A stretch of 6,944 bases of DNA. Source: Oscillospiraceae bacterium. GTDB taxonomy: Bacteria > Bacillota_A > Clostridia > Oscillospirales > Oscillospiraceae. The stretch is from the NCBI GenBank assembly GCA_017381835.1, contig JAFOBK010000079.1:1-6944 (forward strand). The letters are read 5' to 3'. The translations under genes were made by a program, and so were the position numbers. A model generated the notes under the pieces. That model made no database searches. It was not told where the DNA came from and saw only the letters and a list, made by a program, of their open reading frames with translations. Shown one piece after another: positions 1-4,715 of the stretch (position 1 is its first letter; each line of letters starts with the position of its first letter).

Positions 1-23
1 ATTTTAATGTTTGTCAATCTTTT

Positions 24-42
24 TTTAATGTACAGCATTAAA
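24..42. promoter_or_regulatory. Candidate operator copy 1 (dyad TTTAATG-N5-CATTAAA)
   Basis: A perfect 7-bp inverted repeat, TTTAATG / CATTAAA, surrounds a TACAG centre just upstream of the -35 box. The core TAATGTACAGCATTA (26-40) reappears almost unchanged at 63-77. The symmetry and placement suggest the binding site of a dimeric regulator. Which regulator is unknown; the downstream XRE protein is one candidate by proximity only. Confidence 0.5.
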
Positions 43-52
43 CATATTGCGT

Positions 53-81
53 TTGACATTAATAATTTACAGCGTTATAAT
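53..81 (+). promoter_or_regulatory. Sigma-A promoter of the nitroreductase gene
   Basis: A TTGACA -35 box (53-58) and a TATAAT -10 box (76-81) are separated by exactly 17 bp, a full consensus match. Transcription would start near 88, giving a leader of about 20 nt before the start codon at 109. Such a strong promoter is probably repressed under some condition, which fits the repeated element around it (26-40 and 63-77). Confidence 0.85.
63..77. promoter_or_regulatory. Candidate operator copy 2, overlapping the -10 box
   Basis: TAATTTACAGCGTTA matches copy 1 (TAATGTACAGCATTA) at 13 of 15 positions and lies 37 bp downstream of it. It occupies the promoter spacer and the first bases of the -10 box, so a bound protein would block RNA polymerase. 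The dyad is less perfect here (TAAT/GTTA). Confidence 0.45.
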
Positions 82-108
82 AATAAAAACAGAAAAGGAG
101 GGTAAGCG

Positions 109-867
109 ATGAACGAGCAGCAATACCAAATGATCTACAAACGAAAGTCCTTTCATTTATTCAAGGACATCGGGCATCTATCGGATATGGAACTGACTCA
201 GATTGAAGAAGCCTTTCATTCCTGCCGGTCGTTGATTCCAGAGATTAAAGTAGGAATTAAGATCGTTCCGGCGAACCAGACAACCTGCAAGCGGGGCCAG
301 GAATACTGCATCCTGCTCTATAGTGAAAAGAAGGACGGCTATCTGCCCAATATCGGATACATTGGGGAGCAGCTGGATCTATATCTCGCTTGCATGAATA
401 TCGGCGCTCTGTGGTTCGGAATTGGCAAAACAGAGGAACAGTCCCATAACGGTCTGGATTTTGTTATCATGATCGCCATTGCGGAAATGCCCCAGGACAA
501 GTTCCGAAAGGATATGTTCAAAAGCAAGCGCAAATCTCTGGATGAAGTGTGGCATGGTGCGTATTACAGCAATATCGGCAATATCGCCCGGTTCGCTCCC
601 AGCGCCTGCAATACCCAGCCCTGGATCGTGGAAGCGATGCAGACAGGGCTGTCTGTTTACAGATACAAGAAGCCCAGAAAGCGGGGCATCATGCCTGCCG
701 CCATGGTGACACATTATAACCGCATCGATATCGGCATCTTCCTGCTGTTTCTGGAAGTTTGCCTGGAACATGAGGGAATCGGATTTGAACGGACGCTGCT
801 GCCCGATACCGGCGATGAAGAAAAGACCTTGATTGCAGTGTATCAGCTCCAAGATTCCAAATGTTAA
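109..867 (+). CDS. Nitroreductase family protein (TM1586-type)
   Basis: A 252-aa cytosolic protein that resembles the TM1586-type nitroreductases, which are FMN-dependent NAD(P)H oxidoreductases built as an internal duplication of the nitroreductase fold. Visible landmarks are the N-terminal RKSFHLF (residues 12-18), in place of the usual R-x-S-x-R-x-F flavin-binding start, and the second-half signature ARFAPSACNTQPW (160-172), followed by a HYNRIDIGIFLLFLE segment typical of the family's end. The start is set by the SD AAAGGAGGG at 94-102, 6 nt before the ATG. Length matches the family (about 230-260 aa). The substrate is not predictable: members reduce nitro compounds, quinones or flavins, and some have no known activity. 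It has its own consensus promoter and may be cotranscribed with the XRE gene 90 bp downstream. The family call is fairly sure, the activity is not. Confidence 0.8.
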   Translation: MNEQQYQMIYKRKSFHLFKDIGHLSDMELTQIEEAFHSCRSLIPEIKVGIKIVPANQTTCKRGQEYCILLYSEKKDGYLPNIGYIGEQLDLYLACMNIGALWFGIGKTEEQSHNGLDFVIMIAIAEMPQDKFRKDMFKSKRKSLDEVWHGAYYSNIGNIARFAPSACNTQPWIVEAMQTGLSVYRYKKPRKRGIMPAAMVTHYNRIDIGIFLLFLEVCLEHEGIGFERTLLPDTGDEEKTLIAVYQLQDSKC

Positions 868-898
868 CTTCCGTTGCGCAATTGCAAGACAAAATCGG

Positions 899-927
899 TA
901 GACTTTATCCCCACTCCCCGCTAAAAT
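899..927 (+). promoter_or_regulatory. Possible promoter of the XRE regulator gene
   Basis: TAGACT (899-904, 4 of 6 matches to the -35 consensus) and TAAAAT (922-927, 5 of 6 matches to the -10 consensus) are spaced 17 bp apart and end 30 bp before the start codon. No terminator is seen between the nitroreductase and this gene, so read-through from the upstream promoter is equally possible. Confidence 0.35.
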
Positions 928-957
928 GGTGTCATTCCAAGCCAAGGAGGAAACACA

Positions 958-1323
958 ATGGAATTTGAAAACAGACTGTATGAGCTGAGAAAGCAAAAGG
1001 GACTTTCTCAGGAGGAGCTGGCGAGCCGTCTGGATGTGACCCGGCAGACCGTTTCAAAATGGGAGCTGGGCGATTCTACCCCGGATATGGATAAGCTGGT
1101 GCTGCTGGGAGAGTTGTTCGGAATTTCTCTGGATGAGCTGGTATTGGGAAAAGTTCCTGTCAAAACAAAACTGGATGAGTTGGGGGCAAAGGTCATGACT
1201 ACCGAAAACAAGCAGAAAGCGAAGAAGGGCCTGAAGATCGTGGGGATCATCGCCGGGACGGTTCTGGCAATCGACGCAGTTTCCATGATTGTCTATTTCC
1301 TAATCTGGGGCTTTCCGAAATAA
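958..1323 (+). CDS. XRE-family transcriptional regulator with C-terminal membrane segment
   Basis: A 121-aa protein. Residues 4-62 form a Cro/C1-type helix-turn-helix domain: helix 2 is SQEELASRLDV (17-27) and recognition helix 3 is TRQTVSKWELG (28-38), followed by the usual PDMDKLVLLGELFGISLDELV. A lysine-rich linker (about 70-92) leads to a single hydrophobic stretch, IVGIIAGTVLAIDAVSMIVYFLIW (94-117), that should cross the membrane. The start is fixed by the SD AAGGAGG (944-950), 7 nt before the ATG. XRE proteins with a short C-terminal hydrophobic tail are common in Clostridia and are usually annotated only as HTH regulators; what the tail senses is not known. Being just downstream of the nitroreductase, it may regulate that promoter. 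The DNA-binding call is firm; its target is inference. Confidence 0.9.
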   Translation: MEFENRLYELRKQKGLSQEELASRLDVTRQTVSKWELGDSTPDMDKLVLLGELFGISLDELVLGKVPVKTKLDELGAKVMTTENKQKAKKGLKIVGIIAGTVLAIDAVSMIVYFLIWGFPK

Positions 1324-1331
1324 CAGTAAAG

Positions 1332-1361
1332 GGCCTCTGGTGTGATCACGCACCAGAGGCC
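1332..1361. terminator. Bidirectional intrinsic terminator between convergent operons
   Basis: GGCCTCTGGTGTG (1332-1344) pairs with CGCACCAGAGGCC (1349-1361) around an ATCA loop: 13 bp with one G-T wobble. On the + strand it is followed by ACTTTTATT, a short U-tract, and lies 8 bp after the XRE stop codon. On the - strand it begins 4 bp after the stop of the acyltransferase gene and is followed by CTTTACTGTTATTT, a weaker U-tract. One hairpin thus probably ends both transcripts, better in the + direction. Confidence 0.85.
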
Positions 1362-1365
1362 ACTT

Positions 1366-2424
1366 TTATTCTCCAAGTACAAGCGTACGAAGAACAGGAA
1401 TCCGTTTGATAATTGCCACAAGGGGAGGAAGCAAAACGGCTGCGGCGATAGGCAGCAGAAGATACATAGACCAAACAGGCAGGTGAAGAAGTTTATCCAT
1501 TACCCATGCACCGAGGGCAAGCAGGGGATAGTGTAAAACATAAAATCCAAAGCTACGGCTTGCCATATAGCGGGTGAATTTGGTTCCCTTGTCCATCCAC
1601 CGTTTACCCGCACCCAAAACCGCCAGACAGGCAAACCAGGCGTAGGCGTTTGTCAGGAAAGACTTCAAATTGGACATGGAGGAATAATTCTCCTCCCAGT
1701 ATGTAATTGTGTAGACAACCGCGAGAATACCGGTGACTGACAGCAGTACAGGCGCCCATTTTGCCAGCAGTTCCTGAATATGCTCATGAGAGAAGATGCA
1801 GTATCCTACGAGAAACGCAAAGATGTAGATCCCATTTCGGTAGATCTCAATTACCGGGGTATTCAGGATCTGGGCACTGCCCCAGAGAGCAAACACCAGC
1901 AAGCACAGAACAACTATATTTGCCTTTCCGCCAAGCTGCCACAATGTATCTTTTCTGTCGATTTTGCGGATCAGAACCAACACCAGATCAGCCAAAAACA
2001 ATTCATGGAGAAACCACAGAACACCGATGCCGGATAAACTCCAAATCAGGTATTTGGCAAAGCCGGGAATTGCGTTACTGTTGGTGCCGAACATATCCGC
2101 ATACTGCCCGGTGACCCATCCGGAAGTCCAGCCAATAATTAAAATGATGGCGATGGAGGGAACAAGCTGTCTGCGGACTTTGGATTTCAGAAATTCTTTA
2201 TTTGTCTGCTTTTGCAGAGAATATCGGGCGCAGATACCGGAAATCACAAACAGCGTCACCATGAACCAGGGATACAGCACATACAGCACCGCATCCAGCA
2301 CCGGGATACCAGGGATGTCCACATTGGTGATAACTCCCACGCTGTTGAAAAGATAAAACACATGGTAAAGGATCACCAGCAGAACGATAGAATATCGCAG
2401 ATTGTCAAGAAATGGCTTTCTCAT
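1366..2424 (-). CDS. Acyltransferase-3 family integral membrane protein
   Basis: A 352-aa polytopic membrane protein of the acyltransferase-3 family (OafA/NodX-like), which moves acyl groups, often acetyl, onto surface polysaccharides, peptidoglycan or lipids. The N-terminus reads LDNLRYSIVLLVILYHVFYLFN: Arg10 and His21 sit ten residues apart in the first membrane helix, the R-X10-H motif of the family. About ten hydrophobic helices follow, including TM segments near residues 49-67, 91-110, 125-155, 171-190, 195-212, 222-242, 255-272, 288-310 and 318-340. There is no C-terminal SGNH domain, so it is the short stand-alone form. The start overlaps the DUF3021 stop by ATGA, with a weak GGGGTGA SD. 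As the last gene of the LytTR operon it may be the effector that the regulator controls. The substrate is unknown. Confidence 0.82.
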   Translation of the reverse strand: MRKPFLDNLRYSIVLLVILYHVFYLFNSVGVITNVDIPGIPVLDAVLYVLYPWFMVTLFVISGICARYSLQKQTNKEFLKSKVRRQLVPSIAIILIIGWTSGWVTGQYADMFGTNSNAIPGFAKYLIWSLSGIGVLWFLHELFLADLVLVLIRKIDRKDTLWQLGGKANIVVLCLLVFALWGSAQILNTPVIEIYRNGIYIFAFLVGYCIFSHEHIQELLAKWAPVLLSVTGILAVVYTITYWEENYSSMSNLKSFLTNAYAWFACLAVLGAGKRWMDKGTKFTRYMASRSFGFYVLHYPLLALGAWVMDKLLHLPVWSMYLLLPIAAAVLLPPLVAIIKRIPVLRTLVLGE

Positions 2425-2849
2425 TTTGCTTCACCCCGTAATTTCCTGTTGATATAATCGGTTTTTGCCTTGATGGAAAAGTAAATGCACACCCAAACAA
2501 GTGCATAGCCAACAAAGAAAATCGCCGTAAAAATGCCGATCCCAGTCCAATCTCTGGGAATCCAGCTATTGAGCAGATACATCAACAAATAGTCAAGATA
2601 CAGTACACCGGCGTGGATCGCGATAGCAGAGGCCAGGGGGAGCCGTTCCATCTGATAGATAATGGTGATACCTGCGGCGATAAACGCCATCAGTGTCACG
2701 GTCAGGATACCCATGCAGACCTCACTAGGAGTAAAGCTGGCAGCTTCCCCGGTTGCACCGATGATGCCATAAACGATGGCAAGAATCACAGGGCCGCCCG
2801 AAGCTGCCATCAGCCCTCTTTTGACAAATTCAAACACATATTTCTTCAT
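2421..2849 (-). CDS. DUF3021 family four-helix membrane protein
   Basis: A 142-aa protein with four predicted membrane segments (about residues 12-34, 43-66, 72-95 and 103-126), positively charged ends and a lysine/arginine-rich tail. The pattern MERLPLASAIAIHAGVLYLDYLL (67-89) is typical of DUF3021 proteins. The family is usually encoded next to a LytTR DNA-binding protein. In streptococcal LytTR regulatory systems (HdrRM, BrsRM) the membrane partner holds the regulator inactive, and the same role is inferred here. Its start overlaps the LytTR stop by ATGA, and a strong AAAGGAGG SD lies within the end of the LytTR gene (2858-2865). The stop overlaps the acyltransferase start the same way, implying translational coupling and fixed stoichiometry. 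Confidence 0.82.
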   Translation of the reverse strand: MKKYVFEFVKRGLMAASGGPVILAIVYGIIGATGEAASFTPSEVCMGILTVTLMAFIAAGITIIYQMERLPLASAIAIHAGVLYLDYLLMYLLNSWIPRDWTGIGIFTAIFFVGYALVWVCIYFSIKAKTDYINRKLRGEAK

Positions 2850-3286
2850 CGGTCATACCTCCTTTTGATTTCAGCAAAACAACGCCGGGACACATATTCT
2901 GTGTAGCCGCATTTGAACACCGCATCTACCGCGCCGCTGAAGGATGCGGCAAATCTTTCAATATGCTTTTCATTTGCAAGGGAACTTTTGTTGATACGGA
3001 TAAATGTTGAGGGAAGCAGTTCTTCCAGTTCATACAGCCGCTGCTTCAACCGGTAGCGTTTGTTCCGGGCATCGATGGCATAGGTCTTTCCGTCCAATAC
3101 CGTGATGCATTCGATATCGTCAAAGGAAAGCTGCTTCATTTCGTCATCAGAATAAGCGATAATGCGGTCTGAACCGGTATGCTGCATGACCAATGCTTCG
3201 ATTTGCTCGGTCAGCGAAGAGCGTTCGTGGACCGTTACGGCCACTTCTTCCTCTTTGGTCTTGTCTATGATGAGTTTGAATTTCAT
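2846..3286 (-). CDS. LytTR-domain DNA-binding transcriptional regulator
   Basis: A 146-aa regulator made almost entirely of a LytTR domain (about residues 53-145) after a short N-terminal region (1-50); there is no phosphoacceptor receiver domain. Family landmarks are IECITVLDGKTYAID (58-72), YRLKQRLYELEELL (78-91), FIRINKSSLANEKHI (95-109) and YVSRR near the C-terminus (131-135). The open frame extends upstream to 3358, but the start at 3286 is preferred: it has a GGAGGTG SD (3292-3298) and a matching homology start (MKFKLIIDK), and the promoter -10 box lies inside the longer frame. It is the first gene of an operon with a DUF3021 membrane protein and an acyltransferase. Two LytTR-like boxes upstream point to autoregulation. 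The signal is unknown. Confidence 0.9.
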   Translation of the reverse strand: MKFKLIIDKTKEEEVAVTVHERSSLTEQIEALVMQHTGSDRIIAYSDDEMKQLSFDDIECITVLDGKTYAIDARNKRYRLKQRLYELEELLPSTFIRINKSSLANEKHIERFAASFSGAVDAVFKCGYTEYVSRRCFAEIKRRYDR

Positions 3287-3287
3287 C

Positions 3288-3304
3288 GGCACACCTCCAG
3301 TGCC
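3288..3304 (-). promoter_or_regulatory. Hairpin presenting the SD of the LytTR gene in its loop
   Basis: On the transcribed strand GGCAC and GTGCC form a perfect 5-bp stem around the 7-nt loop TGGAGGT, which is the Shine-Dalgarno site. It sits 1 nt before the start codon, at about the predicted 5' end of the mRNA. Stability is modest and the exact start of transcription decides whether the whole stem is present. Confidence 0.4.
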
Positions 3305-3307
3305 CCA

Positions 3308-3316
3308 ATCATAGCA
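3308..3316 (-). promoter_or_regulatory. Extended -10 promoter of the LytTR operon
   Basis: Read on the - strand, TGCTATGAT is an extended -10 element (TGn plus TATGAT). No good -35 hexamer occurs at 16-18 bp spacing (AACACA at 17 bp), while a TTGCAA lies too far at 21 bp. A promoter with a poor -35 and upstream activator boxes is what an activator-dependent operon should look like. The start site would be near 3301, only about 15 nt before the ATG. Confidence 0.65.
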
Positions 3317-3346
3317 CAAAAAGATACGGATGTGTTGCAAAATGCG

Positions 3347-3376
3347 CTCATCGGTCATTTTGAGGGTCTAAGCGGT
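3347..3376 (-). promoter_or_regulatory. Tandem LytTR-type binding boxes (direct repeat, 12-bp spacer)
   Basis: On the - strand ACCGCTTAG (3376-3368) and ACCGATGAG (3355-3347) are separated by exactly 12 bp. Each fits the known LytTR consensus [TA][AC][CA]GTTN[AG][TG] except at position 5, and that consensus is normally found as two direct repeats 12-13 bp apart. The proximal box ends 10 bp upstream of where the -35 would be, the usual place for an activator. The natural ligand is the LytTR protein encoded immediately downstream. Confidence 0.6.
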
Positions 3377-3420
3377 AGTAATAACACAGTACGAACTTTT
3401 TTCGGAGGTAGGATTTCGGA

Positions 3421-3449
3421 TTGACAGGAGAAATCATAAGTGCTATATT
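3421..3449 (+). promoter_or_regulatory. Sigma-A promoter of the GNAT operon leader
   Basis: TTGACA (3421-3426) and TATATT (3444-3449) are spaced 17 bp, with a TGC extension at 3441-3443. Transcription would start near 3456, about 258 nt before the first acetyltransferase codon. This long leader holds the hairpins and the small ORF described separately. Two TTTCGGA heptamers (3400-3406, 3414-3420) lie directly upstream. Confidence 0.8.
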
Positions 3450-3462
3450 TTTCTTATGAAGT

Positions 3463-3478
3463 GTCTGCACGAGCAGAC
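3463..3478 (+). other. 5' leader hairpin
   Basis: GTCTGC and GCAGAC form a perfect 6-bp stem with the tetraloop ACGA, beginning about 7 nt from the predicted transcription start and ending just before the SD of the leader ORF. It may protect the RNA end or keep the SD open. It is not followed by a U-tract, so it is not a terminator. Confidence 0.5.
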
Positions 3479-3497
3479 CGGAAAGGAGCTTAAAAGT

Positions 3498-3527
3498 ATG
3501 ATTGTTCGCGAGGTCGAGACCTTCTAA
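3498..3527 (+). CDS. Candidate 9-codon leader peptide MIVREVETF
   Basis: ATG at 3498 is preceded by a strong SD, AAAGGAG (3482-3488), at 9-nt spacing and is followed by eight sense codons and TAA. The ORF lies 42 nt into the predicted transcript and upstream of terminator-like hairpins, the layout of leader peptides that control attenuation through ribosome stalling or progress. Its codons 5-9 overlap an inverted repeat (AGGT-CGAG-ACCT, 3511-3522), and GAGGTC (3510-3515) can alternatively pair with GACCTC at 3561-3566. The peptide shows no run of one amino acid, so classic amino-acid attenuation is unlikely; sensing of a ribosome-targeting compound is possible. I do not recognise the peptide. 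Confidence 0.5.
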   Translation: MIVREVETF

Positions 3528-3536
3528 CTGAATATG

Positions 3537-3587
3537 GGCGTCTATAAAGATGGGGGTTCAGACCTCCTGATTTGGTGCGCCGTTTTT
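3537..3587 (+). terminator. Imperfect leader hairpin followed by T5 (possible first terminator)
   Basis: A strong inner hairpin pairs GGGGGT (3552-3557) with ACCTCC (3562-3567) around TCAG. Outside it are tandem G-A/A-G mismatches, a short AAA/TTT stem (3546-3548 with 3571-3573), an internal loop, and a GGCG/CGCC stem (3537-3540 with 3578-3581). GTTTTT (3582-3587) follows at once. The outer stem is weak, so this could be a terminator or a structured sensing element. The 3' arm of the inner hairpin can instead pair with the leader ORF. Confidence 0.35.
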
Positions 3588-3610
3588 AAGTGACTTTCGG
3601 ATATATGGTA

Positions 3611-3658
3611 ACCGCAGGATGCAGCCATGGACGAGAGCTGCTTTGCTGCGGTATTTTT
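3611..3658 (+). terminator. Attenuator terminator upstream of the GNAT operon
   Basis: ACCGCAG (3611-3617) pairs with CTGCGGT (3646-3652) and, inside it, GCAGC (3621-3625) with GCTGC (3637-3641). The loop is 11 nt, there are small internal bulges, and ATTTTT follows. It lies between the leader promoter and the acetyltransferase start at 3714, and no second promoter is evident between them, so RNA polymerase must read through it to express the operon. This supports regulated antitermination. The U-tract is short, so termination may be partial. Confidence 0.6.
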
Positions 3659-3713
3659 GCGCCCATTTTCAGTTTTAAACCTTAACAAAACAAAATTCAG
3701 AGGAATGACAAAC

Positions 3714-4715
3714 ATGAATATTATCAATTTTTTCGAGAATGAACATCAGGCAATGCTGATGGAAAAGATCAGCCAATGTGATTGGAGCGCCGCCCGGTTT
3801 CTGGTGGAACTGCTGCAAAAAGGTACTTTCCGAGAAACTCTGGGCGGCTGGGGCGAGCTGTATCTGCTGATGGATGGCGAGAATCTGGTGTCCTTCGCTA
3901 CTTCCAGTGGTCAGGATGCGGTCCGGGACGAAAGCCTGACGCCTTGGATCGGTTTTGTATACACAGCGCCGGAGTATCGGGGCCACCGCCATGCGGGGAA
4001 GATTCTGACACATGCGGAAGTACAGGCCGCAAACCGTGGTTACAGTAAGATCTATATTGCCACCGATCATGTGGGTCTTTATGAAAAGTATGGCTATGTC
4101 TATCAGGAAAACCGCATCGACTGCTGGGGCAGCGATCAGCGGGTGCTGTATAAGAATTTGGAGGTTAAAATGAGAAGCATCAAATCTATGGAAGAAAAGT
4201 ATCTGCTTCCCTCGCTGGAGCTGGTGGAAACCGTTTTTACTGAGCACTCCGATGCGGAAGAAGGAAAACTGGTCCGCCGCTTGGTAGAGGAGATCCGCAG
4301 CAAGCGGTTTTACCTGCCGGAACTGGAGCTGATCATGGTGGATGAAAATGATGAGGTTATCGGTTATGTGAATTTCGCCCGGTTCCACCTGGAGGGGCGC
4401 TACGAAAACGAACTGCTGCTCCTGTCCCCGGTGGCTGTGAAAACGCAGCTTCAGCGCCAACATATTTCCAAGGAGCTGATCGAATACGGCTTTGAAAGGG
4501 CAAAGGAAATGGGCTACAAAGCAGTCATCGTGGAGGGCAATCCCATGAATTACCGCAGCCGTGGCTTCGTTACCTCCGCTGACTACGGCATCACTGCTCA
4601 TGAATCCGTGGGCCTACCCGCCCCGGAGTGCCTGATGGTTAAAGAACTGGTTCCCGGCGGTCTGGATGGGATCAAGGGAGTGGTTTCTTATGCTGACTAC
4701 GATTGCCTTCGTTGA
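3714..4715 (+). CDS. Two-domain GNAT acetyltransferase (fusion of two GNAT families)
   Basis: A 333-aa protein with two acetyl-CoA-dependent N-acetyltransferase domains. Domain 1 (residues 1-152) begins MNIINFFENEHQ and carries LTPWIGFVYTAPEYRGHRHAGKIL, the acetyl-CoA-binding region, with Arg in place of the usual loop glycine, then IYIATDHVGLYEKYGYVY. Domain 2 (153-333) is YhbS-like: VETVFTEHSDAEEGKLVRRLVEE, LPELELIMVDENDEVIGYVNF, LLLLSPVAVKTQLQRQHISKELI, YRSRGFVTSADYGI, and an ECLMVKELVPGGLDGIKGVVSY tail. The start at 3714 is chosen because AGAGGA lies 9 nt upstream and domain 1 families begin here; ATGs at 3705 (SD too close) and 3627 (inside the terminator) are less likely. The domains normally occur as separate proteins, and a full SD plus ATG remains at the junction (4160-4172). 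The gene overlaps the next GNAT by 26 bp. Substrates are unknown. Confidence 0.85.
   Translation: MNIINFFENEHQAMLMEKISQCDWSAARFLVELLQKGTFRETLGGWGELYLLMDGENLVSFATSSGQDAVRDESLTPWIGFVYTAPEYRGHRHAGKILTHAEVQAANRGYSKIYIATDHVGLYEKYGYVYQENRIDCWGSDQRVLYKNLEVKMRSIKSMEEKYLLPSLELVETVFTEHSDAEEGKLVRRLVEEIRSKRFYLPELELIMVDENDEVIGYVNFARFHLEGRYENELLLLSPVAVKTQLQRQHISKELIEYGFERAKEMGYKAVIVEGNPMNYRSRGFVTSADYGITAHESVGLPAPECLMVKELVPGGLDGIKGVVSYADYDCLR
4160..4172 (+). promoter_or_regulatory. Internal SD and start codon at the GNAT-GNAT junction
   Basis: GGAGG (4160-4164), 5 nt of spacing and ATG (4170-4172) stand exactly where domain 2 begins (residue Met153). Initiation here would give a separate 181-aa YhbS-like protein (4170-4715). 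The next bases read ATGA, so with one A fewer in the AAAA tract (4167-4170) domain 1 would end in TGA overlapping this ATG, the same overlap used by other operons in the window. Confidence 0.6.

Noticed and set aside
874..887. Palindromic TTGCGCAATTGCAA after the nitroreductase gene
   Set aside because: The stem is only 4 bp and no U-tract follows, so it is not supported as a terminator or an operator.
379..996. A 205-codon open frame on the - strand across the nitroreductase gene
   Set aside because: It is a shadow of the nitroreductase and XRE genes on the other strand, with no ribosome binding site or family match.
2846..2856. The 11-mer TCATCGGTCAT also present at 3348-3358
   Set aside because: The second copy overlaps a LytTR box, but this copy is inside the LytTR/DUF3021 coding overlap and has no partner box 12 bp away, so it is probably chance.
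3287..3358. A longer LytTR protein starting at 3358
   Set aside because: The extension would cover the extended -10 promoter and has no SD, while the start at 3286 has GGAGGTG and matches the usual N-terminus.
3600..3620. A T-box-like TGGTAACCGCAG before the terminator
   Set aside because: It resembles the T-box core (TGGnACCGCG) but has an extra A and differs at the 3' end. No specifier stem or matching antiterminator was found, and the downstream genes are not amino-acid genes.
3627..3713. An upstream extension of the first GNAT gene starting at ATG 3627
   Set aside because: That ATG lies in the loop of the terminator hairpin and has no SD. The extra 29 residues match no GNAT start, while ATG 3714 has AGAGGA at good spacing.
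3675..4601. A 308-codon open frame on the - strand
   Set aside because: It lies antisense across the two-domain GNAT gene, has no SD or recognisable domain, and its translation is of the low-complexity kind expected from the complement of a well-supported coding region.
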